Positions 6,634-11,538 of a DNA stretch of 11,538 bases are shown one piece after another. Each line of letters opens with the position of its first letter. Position 1 is the stretch's first letter. The DNA comes from Anaerolinea sp. (GTDB taxonomy: Bacteria > Chloroflexota > Anaerolineae > JAAEKA01), in contig JACSRL010000388.1 in NCBI GenBank assembly GCA_014879765.1, positions 1-11,538 on the forward strand. The letters are read 5' to 3'. The notes under the pieces are model-generated. The model made no database searches. It saw only the letters and a list, made by a program, of their open reading frames with translations, and was not told the origin of the DNA. The position numbers and the translations under genes are program-made.

Positions 6634-9014
6634 CGCCGCCACAACTGGCCACGGCCCTGAACGATTTCGGCGCCAACGAGCTGGGAGAGATCCTGTCCAC
6701 GGCTGGCGTCGGAACCTTGCCCAAGTCCAAGACAGACAAGGTGCAGGCCTGGCTAAAGCTGGTGGGCGATCCTCGCCGCATCCAGCGCGCCCTGGCCCAG
6801 TTGACGCCGGCCAGCCGCCGCGCTTTGGAACTGCTCCAGACCCAGGGCGAGGAAATCGCCATCGAACGCTACCGCAGCCTGCTGATGCGCGTCGAGGTTG
6901 TGTCGTCCAAGCTCGATGATCCCTACAGCAGCCTCTACTATCGTACCTCTGCTCAGCCCGCGGCCAAGGCGGATCCGAGCCTGCCGCAGTTTGCCGCGGT
7001 GATCAAAGAGCTGCTGCTGGCGGGGCTGATCTGGACCCATACCCTGCACGAAGGCCAGTCTGCCAACGCCAAGATCGGCTTCAACGGCGGGCGTTACATC
7101 TACATTCCGGCCGAGGTGGCGCCGCATCTGCCCCCGCCGCCGATCAAGGAGTGGCCCGCGCCGCAGGTGGCTCAGGCGCTGGAGAGCTCAGCGCGCACCT
7201 GCCAGCGCGATCTGTATCTGGTCTGGAGCGCCGCGCGCGAGGCGCCTTTGCGGCTCACCAACGTCGGCCTGCTGCGGGTCGGCGATCTCAAACGGCTGGC
7301 CGGCCAACTGCTGGTCTCCGAGACCGTGGGCAAAGGGGACAAGGAGGACGATTTCCGCCGTGTCCTCTTCCTGCGCAAGCTGGCCACCGCGCTGGAGACC
7401 ATCCAGTTGGACGTGCCGGTCAATCAGTTGACGGGCCAGCCGGCGCCGGCGTTTATCGCCCAGCCGCCGCCGGAGCGGGTACGTCGCAGCTTCCAACGCT
7501 GGCGCGACGGGCTCTGGTGGAACGAACTCTGGGCCACCTGGAAGCCCTCCGGCTACGTCAGCACCAACAACTTGATAGCCTATGATAGCTCGCCGCGCGT
7601 GGCCAGCGCCCGGCGCAGCGTGCTGAATGTCCTGGCAACGCTGGTCCGCCGGGCTGAGCAGAAGCAGGGCAGCCTGGCGCCTTGGATAGCCCTGGAGGAG
7701 ATCAGCCAAACCCTGCGCGAGCAAAACGGCGAGTTTCTGCTGGATCGCAGCCTGGCCGAGCAGCGCGGCAGCTATGGCCGGTACAGCAATTACACCATCA
7801 GCATCTATTCGCCCTACGAATACAACGACCTGGGCTGGACGTGGGCCAGCTATCGCGGCAACGAGAAGGCGGGTTGGGAGGGGGTGGAGCGCGTCTTCAT
7901 TCAGACGGTGCTGACCGAAGGGCTCTACTGGCTGGGACTGGTGGATCTGGGCTATGCCACGGGGGTGACGCCGCAGGGCGGCGCCGCGCCGGCCGGCCTG
8001 GTCGCGGTGCGGCTGACCGACATGGGGCGCTGGCTCTTGCTGGATGGCCCGCCGCCGGAGATCCCCGAGGAGAGCGGCCGGGTGGTGGTGCAGCCCAATT
8101 TCCGCATCTTCGCCTTCGACCCCATCTCGGACACGGTGCTGGCCCGGCTGGACAGCTTCGCCAACCGGCAAAACGCCGAGCGCGCCATCGAATATGAGCT
8201 GACGCGCGAGACGCTCTACCGCGCCCAGCAGGCCGGCCAGAGCGCCGGCCAGATCCAGGGCTGGCTGGAGCAGGTGACGGGCGCGCCGCTGCCGCAGAAC
8301 GTGGCCCGCAGTCTGGCCGAGTGGCAGGCTGCCTTCGAGCGCATCATCGTACACAAGCGTGTCGGCTGGCTGGAGGCGGCCGAGCCGGCGCTGATCGACA
8401 GCATGCTGAAGGATCCGCGCTGGGGCAAGGCCATCGTCAAACGTGTCAGCCCCACCGGGCTAATCGTGCGCGCCGACCGGATCGACGAGCTGGAACAGGC
8501 GCTGCTGGCCCTGGGCGAGCTGCCCGCGCGCAACAGCGATCCGGAGCTGGCCCGCCGCGCCAGCGTTGCTGTGGATGACAGCGGGCGCGTCACTCCCCTT
8601 TCGGCCGCGCCCAACATCTACGTCGATGGCGTTCTGCGCCTTTTCTGCGAACAGACCCCGGCCGGCTGGCAGATCAACGCGGCCAGCGTGGCCCAGGCCA
8701 GCAGCGCGGGCGTGGATGCGGCCGCCATCCTGGCCTATTTGCAGGCCATGGCGGTGGGCGGCGCGCCGGCCGCGCTGCAAGCCAAGATCAAGGCCTGGAG
8801 CCAGCACTACGGCGCGGCCACAGTGCAGACCCTGACCCTGGTGCAGTTCCGTGACCAGGATGCGCTGGATGAGCTGGGCAAGGATCCCCGCCTGGCCCGC
8901 CTGCTGAAGCCCTTCAAGCCGGAGGCCCGGCTGGGGCTGGCCATGGTCGCGCCGGCCGATGTGGCCGCGGTCACGGCGCTGCTGGTGGAGTACGGCGTGG
9001 ACGTGCGCGCCTAG
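6630..9014 (+). CDS. Helicase-associated protein B (XPB/Ssl2-type domain, apparently duplicated)
   Basis: The product is 794 residues. The ATG overlaps the previous stop (ATGA), which points to coupled translation; the local SD is weak. The N-terminus (13-42) parallels protein A: an SAP-like helix pair with LPKSKTDKVQAWL, then an LTPASRRALELLQ helix. A central winged-helix-like region includes WEGVERVFIQTVLTEGLYWLGL. The Helicase_C_3-like module starts at about residue 485 (VVVQPNFRIFAFDP) and continues through ETLYRAQQAGQS, GAPLPQNV and LIVRADRIDELEQALLALG, ending near 632. A second, shorter and diverged copy seems to follow from about 663 (IYVDGVLRLF) through VAQASSAGVDAAAILAYLQ to LVEYGVDV at the end. 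No enzyme motif is seen. The role is inferred from the operon: accessory subunit of the XPB helicase. Confidence 0.82.
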   Translation: MTPPQLATALNDFGANELGEILSTAGVGTLPKSKTDKVQAWLKLVGDPRRIQRALAQLTPASRRALELLQTQGEEIAIERYRSLLMRVEVVSSKLDDPYSSLYYRTSAQPAAKADPSLPQFAAVIKELLLAGLIWTHTLHEGQSANAKIGFNGGRYIYIPAEVAPHLPPPPIKEWPAPQVAQALESSARTCQRDLYLVWSAAREAPLRLTNVGLLRVGDLKRLAGQLLVSETVGKGDKEDDFRRVLFLRKLATALETIQLDVPVNQLTGQPAPAFIAQPPPERVRRSFQRWRDGLWWNELWATWKPSGYVSTNNLIAYDSSPRVASARRSVLNVLATLVRRAEQKQGSLAPWIALEEISQTLREQNGEFLLDRSLAEQRGSYGRYSNYTISIYSPYEYNDLGWTWASYRGNEKAGWEGVERVFIQTVLTEGLYWLGLVDLGYATGVTPQGGAAPAGLVAVRLTDMGRWLLLDGPPPEIPEESGRVVVQPNFRIFAFDPISDTVLARLDSFANRQNAERAIEYELTRETLYRAQQAGQSAGQIQGWLEQVTGAPLPQNVARSLAEWQAAFERIIVHKRVGWLEAAEPALIDSMLKDPRWGKAIVKRVSPTGLIVRADRIDELEQALLALGELPARNSDPELARRASVAVDDSGRVTPLSAAPNIYVDGVLRLFCEQTPAGWQINAASVAQASSAGVDAAAILAYLQAMAVGGAPAALQAKIKAWSQHYGAATVQTLTLVQFRDQDALDELGKDPRLARLLKPFKPEARLGLAMVAPADVAAVTALLVEYGVDVRA

Positions 9015-9022
9015 CCAGAGCA

Positions 9023-9075
9023 CACGCCAAGACGCCAAGAAATTCCCCCCTGTGCGCTCTTTGCGTCTTTGCGTG
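9023..9075. repeat. Imperfect 18-bp inverted repeat built from an 8-nt direct repeat
   Basis: The left arm (9023-9040) is CACGCCAAGACGCCAAGA, itself two copies of ACGCCAAG. The right arm (9058-9075) is TCTTTGCGTCTTTGCGTG. The arms pair at 16 of 18 positions, the two mismatches falling at the same point in each 8-nt unit. The loop is 17 nt. A further CACGCCAAG lies at 9086-9094, next to a small CCAAG/CTTGG hairpin (9090-9103). No T-tract follows. It could slow or end transcription of the XPB operon, or be a dispersed repeat. Confidence 0.6.
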
Positions 9076-9111
9076 CGACCAAACTCACGCCAAGCCGCCT
9101 TGGAAACGGTT

Positions 9112-9150
9112 GCCAGCACGAATTGACAGAATGCTGGCTTCGGAGATACT
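9112..9150 (+). promoter_or_regulatory. Promoter of the PH-domain gene with -35 inside an inverted repeat
   Basis: TTGACA (9123-9128) is a perfect -35. GATACT (9145-9150) is a fair -10 after 16 nt. The -35 lies in the 13-nt gap of a perfect inverted repeat, GCCAGCA (9112-9118) and TGCTGGC (9132-9138), as expected for an operator. A further 6-bp hairpin, AGACTT-CGC-AAGTCT (9162-9176), lies in the predicted leader. Together these suggest that the gene is transcribed separately from the XPB operon. Confidence 0.4.
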
Positions 9151-9222
9151 TCCAGTTGCTGAGACTTCGCAAGTCTTGAGCTGAACGGTTCCCCTCTATT
9201 CTTTTGGCAAGGAGTCATCAAC

Positions 9223-9729
9223 ATGGATTTGCCGGTTCAACTGCAAAGCGATGAGGAGGTCATCCAGATCATCAGACGCCACCCGGCCAGTCTGTGGGGC
9301 CGCCTGGCGCTGATCGCCCTGGTGTTGGTCGTTGCCCTGTTCATCTGGGGCAACTTCGGCGGCAGCGGCGCCTTCAGTTCCCTGCTGGACATTGCCCTGG
9401 TTCTGGTGGTCATCGGCGGCTTGCTGATGGGGTTCATGGTCTGGTATCGCTACCACAACGATCTGTGGGTGATCACCAGCCAGCGCCTGATCGACGTGAC
9501 CCGCTCGACCCCCTTCAGCCAGCAGATCACCACGGCATCGCTGCGCAATGTGCAGGACATCAACATCCGGGTCAAAGGTGTGTTCAACACCATGCTCAAC
9601 TTCGGCGATGTGATCTGCCAGACGGCCTCAGCCGCCGGCAACACCTTCGCCTTGATCGGCGTCGCCAACCCGCAACAGGTGCTGGACGCCATCGACGACG
9701 CGCGCGCCAAGGCCAAGCGGAACGCGTGA
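9223..9729 (+). CDS. Membrane protein with bacterial PH domain (YdbS/bPH_2-like)
   Basis: The product is 168 residues. A short N-terminal polar part (LQSDEEVIQIIRRHP) is followed by two hydrophobic segments at about 24-45 and 51-75. The cytoplasmic C-terminal domain (about 80-163) opens with the typical DLWVITSQRLIDV and continues through SLRNVQDINI and LNFGDVICQTASAAGNTFALIGVANPQQV in shorter blocks. This is the bacterial PH-like fold found next to two TM helices in YdbS/YdbT-type proteins. Their function is poorly known; roles in membrane or envelope stress have been suggested. AAGGAG sits 8 nt before ATG 9223. The gene ends shortly before a strong terminator. Substrate and partners are unknown, but the assignment to the family is sound. 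Confidence 0.85.
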   Translation: MDLPVQLQSDEEVIQIIRRHPASLWGRLALIALVLVVALFIWGNFGGSGAFSSLLDIALVLVVIGGLLMGFMVWYRYHNDLWVITSQRLIDVTRSTPFSQQITTASLRNVQDINIRVKGVFNTMLNFGDVICQTASAAGNTFALIGVANPQQVLDAIDDARAKAKRNA

Positions 9730-9774
9730 CGACCGGCCGGTTGAAGCCTCGATTCCGCGGGGTGTTTACGTCGA

Positions 9775-9805
9775 AAAAGGGCCTGGCGTTTCGCCAGGCC
9801 CTTTT
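9775..9805. terminator. Bidirectional intrinsic terminator
   Basis: The 14-bp perfect stem AAAAGGGCCTGGCG (9775-9788) pairs with CGCCAGGCCCTTTT (9792-9805) around TTT. The plus strand ends in TTTT then GGTT, and the minus strand ends in TTTTT from 9774-9778. It lies between the convergent PH-domain gene and lipoprotein gene and should stop both transcripts. Confidence 0.9.
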
Positions 9806-9835
9806 GGTTGGGGTGGAGGGTGAACCGGGGCGCTT

Positions 9836-11302
9836 TTATCTGAAGCGGGGACGGTTGCCGATGACGGTGACCACATCGCTGACGGTGAAGCTGGCGACCT
9901 GCTCCCCCGGCGTGTAGGCGCCCTGATAGAGGCCGCTGTCCAGCCGATCGCTGGCGCTGCCGCCGTAGTAGATCTCGATGGCGTCTCCCTGGACCAGCGC
10001 CGGCGAGGAAAAGACCAGCGACTGGAACGCCTTCAACGGCGCAAAGGTCAGCAAGCTGTCGCCGCTGCCGGTCTGAATGTGGACGATCGTCCCGGCCGGC
10101 AGCATGGAGGGGAAGTTCAGCATCAGCGAGCGCTGGCTGGAGGAGGCGCTGGGCGCCTGGGCCATGCCGGCGCTGCCAGCCGCGGCCAGAAAGCCGCCTG
10201 AGATGTCGAACGTAGCGTCGAAGTCCAGCGCGCCGTTCATGTTCTCCGTGGGGCCATTGACGATCACCACGCCGCCGGTCATCTCGATGCTGCCGTTGAC
10301 GTCGATGCCGTCGCCGGCCGCGTTGACGGCGATGTCGCCGCCGTGGATAAACAACTGGTTGCCGCCGTTGTCGTTGCCGGCCGCGTTGATGCCATCGTCG
10401 CTGCTGACCAGGTCGATGACGCCGCCGTTGATGGTGATCAGTATGCTCTCGATCCCTTCGACCGATTCGGTGATCCGAATCTCGCCGTCGTTGATGGTCA
10501 GCGTGTTCTCGGCATGGATGGCGTCGTCGCCGCTGGCCAGGGTGAGCTGGCCGCCGTCGATGGTCAGGCTGTCGTTGGAATGCAGCGCATCCTCGGCCGC
10601 GGTGACGGTGATGTCACCGCCGGCGATCACCAGTCCATCCTTGCTGACGATGCCGTCCTCGTAGTTGCCGGTCACGACCAGCGCGCCGTTGCCGGAGATG
10701 GTCAGATCGGCCTTGCTGAAGAGGGCCCCGTCAGGCTCATCTTCCTCCGGGTCGGCGAAGATGTAGGTCGCGCCGTCTGTCAGGGTGTTGGTCGTGCCGT
10801 CGGCCAGGACGATCTCCACCTGTTCGGCGGCGGCGATGAAGAGGGGCGCGCTGCTGGAGTTGGCCAGCTTCACGCCGTCCAGGATCAGTTGTACCGGCCC
10901 CTCGTCGGTGGTATCGACGACGATCTGGCCGTCGCTCAGCGCGCCGCTGAGGCTGTAGACGCCGGCGCGGGCGATGGTCGCGACGTTGCCGTTCACGGTC
11001 ACGCCGTCGCCGTCGACGGTGATCGCGTCGTCGGCCAGCGCGATCTGCACCGCGGCGCTGGCCGGCGCGCTGACGGTCGCCTGCGCCTGGCTGCTCTCCG
11101 TGGGCGTCGCGGGGGCCGCGACGGTGTCCGTGGGCGCGGGACTGCTGACGGCCGCGGCGGTGGGGCTTGATTCCGTCGCGACCGGGATGGCCTCAGCCGG
11201 CGCGGCGGTGGGCGATAGCGTGGGTGCGCTGCTCTGGCAGGCGGCGAAGATTGCCAGCGCAAGAAGGCCGACCAGCGCCAATGATAGAATGCGTCGAATC
11301 AT
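9836..11302 (-). CDS. Secreted beta-helix lipoprotein, Cthe_2159 (DUF4353)-like carbohydrate-binding domain
   Basis: The product is 488 residues. A lipoprotein signal peptide (RR, a hydrophobic stretch, then IFAAC with lipobox Cys22) is followed by a Ser/Thr/Pro/Ala-rich linker to about residue 85. About 86-210 forms beta-rich lead-in strands. From about 212 to 350 there are six coils of roughly 21-27 residues, each opening with an acidic turn (EDGI, EDAL, DDAI, VEGI, DDGI, GDGI) and closing with an xIxGGxIxV strand: a parallel beta-helix with stacked Asp residues, likely to bind calcium. This matches Cthe_2159, a cell-surface polygalacturonate/cellulose-binding protein of Clostridium thermocellum. 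The C-terminal part (about 380-488) is a further beta domain. AGGAG lies 8 nt before ATG 11302. It probably sits on the cell surface and binds polysaccharide; enzymatic activity is not shown. Confidence 0.85.
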   Translation of the reverse strand: MIRRILSLALVGLLALAIFAACQSSAPTLSPTAAPAEAIPVATESSPTAAAVSSPAPTDTVAAPATPTESSQAQATVSAPASAAVQIALADDAITVDGDGVTVNGNVATIARAGVYSLSGALSDGQIVVDTTDEGPVQLILDGVKLANSSSAPLFIAAAEQVEIVLADGTTNTLTDGATYIFADPEEDEPDGALFSKADLTISGNGALVVTGNYEDGIVSKDGLVIAGGDITVTAAEDALHSNDSLTIDGGQLTLASGDDAIHAENTLTINDGEIRITESVEGIESILITINGGVIDLVSSDDGINAAGNDNGGNQLFIHGGDIAVNAAGDGIDVNGSIEMTGGVVIVNGPTENMNGALDFDATFDISGGFLAAAGSAGMAQAPSASSSQRSLMLNFPSMLPAGTIVHIQTGSGDSLLTFAPLKAFQSLVFSSPALVQGDAIEIYYGGSASDRLDSGLYQGAYTPGEQVASFTVSDVVTVIGNRPRFR

Positions 11303-11353
11303 CTTTTTTACTCCTGGGTATCTTGTCTTGAAAGCGCCTGAACAGGGTCAGGA

Positions 11354-11369
11354 GTCCTGCGCGCAGGAC
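11354..11369. repeat. 16-bp perfect palindrome in the lipoprotein leader
   Basis: GTCCTGCGCGCAGGAC is its own reverse complement and lies 52 nt before the lipoprotein start codon. It could be an operator half-pair or fold as a hairpin in the leader RNA. No convincing -10/-35 pair fixes the start of transcription here; the best is a weak TATTCT read on the minus strand near 11425-11430. Confidence 0.5.
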
Positions 11370-11467
11370 GGTCACGCCTGGGACGCCCACTTCGATCTGC
11401 GGTCGTGTGCGCCCCTCTGCCCCAGAATACCGCAGAATTGTTCAGAAAGGTAACTATTCAGCCGTAG

Positions 11468-11538
11468 GTGCCGGGCACTTCGCGTAGCATCTACGCTTGC
11501 AATGCGACACGTGAAGCCAATTCACGCTACGAGGTCAA
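11468..11538. repeat. Cluster of short inverted repeats at the window edge, possible dispersed repeat
   Basis: Three hairpins follow one another: GTGCCGGGCAC (11468-11478, palindrome with one central base), GCGTAG-CAT-CTACGC (11482-11496) and CGTGAA-GCCAA-TTCACG (11510-11526). In addition CGTAGC (11483-11488) pairs with GCTACG (11526-11531) across the middle. No reading frame is supported. The structure runs to the window edge and may continue beyond it. Confidence 0.4.

Noticed and set aside
3045..9014. Phage-defence island centred on the helicase
   Set aside because: No nuclease, methylase, toxin or integrase is nearby, and XPB with a helicase-associated partner is a known housekeeping-type pairing in other bacteria, so repair is the simpler reading.
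9732..9741. ACCGGCCGGT palindrome just after the PH-domain stop codon
   Set aside because: It is short, GC-only in its core and expected by chance in this composition; the true terminator lies 34 bp further on.
10240..10665. Tandem DNA repeat or CRISPR-like array
   Set aside because: The periodicity is at protein level (beta-helix coils); the bases diverge and there are no identical repeats with spacers.
10343..11170. Long plus-strand frame over the beta-helix gene, rich in VDG/VAG repeats
   Set aside because: Its repeats simply mirror the coils of the lipoprotein on the other strand; it has no SD and no signal peptide.

Overview
GC-rich bacterial DNA, most likely from a Chloroflexota (Anaerolineae/Caldilineae-type) chromosome. 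This is inferred from a bacterial XPB helicase followed by two helicase-associated proteins, a STAND-like ATPase with a C-terminal HTH, an RHS-core remnant and a Cthe_2159-type beta-helix lipoprotein. No database search was possible. There is no rRNA, tRNA, CRISPR array, integrase or transposase, and the gene density is that of an ordinary chromosome.

Layout. Bases 2-160 hold the tail of an RHS/YD-repeat core, cut by a stop codon that sits in the loop of a hairpin; a decayed remnant follows to about 301. On the minus strand lie a SnoaL-like protein (307-723) and a large AAA/STAND-like ATPase (816-2900). A compact divergent promoter region (2946-3044) separates the ATPase from a plus-strand operon of three overlapping genes: XPB-like helicase (3045-4838), helicase-associated protein A (4825-6633) and helicase-associated protein B (6630-9014). 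A 208-bp spacer with inverted repeats and a promoter leads to a two-TM PH-domain membrane protein (9223-9729). A strong bidirectional terminator (9775-9805) separates it from a convergent beta-helix lipoprotein (9836-11302, minus). The last 236 bp are the lipoprotein leader, with a 16-bp perfect palindrome and a cluster of short inverted repeats that runs off the window.

How the genes may work together. The helicase and its two partners overlap by 14 and 4 bp and are probably made in coupled, stoichiometric fashion. Both partners appear to share one architecture: an SAP-like N-terminus, winged-helix middle regions, and a C-terminal XPB-associated (Helicase_C_3-like) module. The module appears once in A and, by eye, twice in B. 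A DNA-repair or DNA-remodelling complex is the obvious inference. The divergent ATPase could sense or regulate this operon, because the two promoters stand back to back around a perfect 10-bp palindrome; this is a hypothesis. The RHS remnant, the PH protein and the lipoprotein show no clear functional link to the helicase operon.
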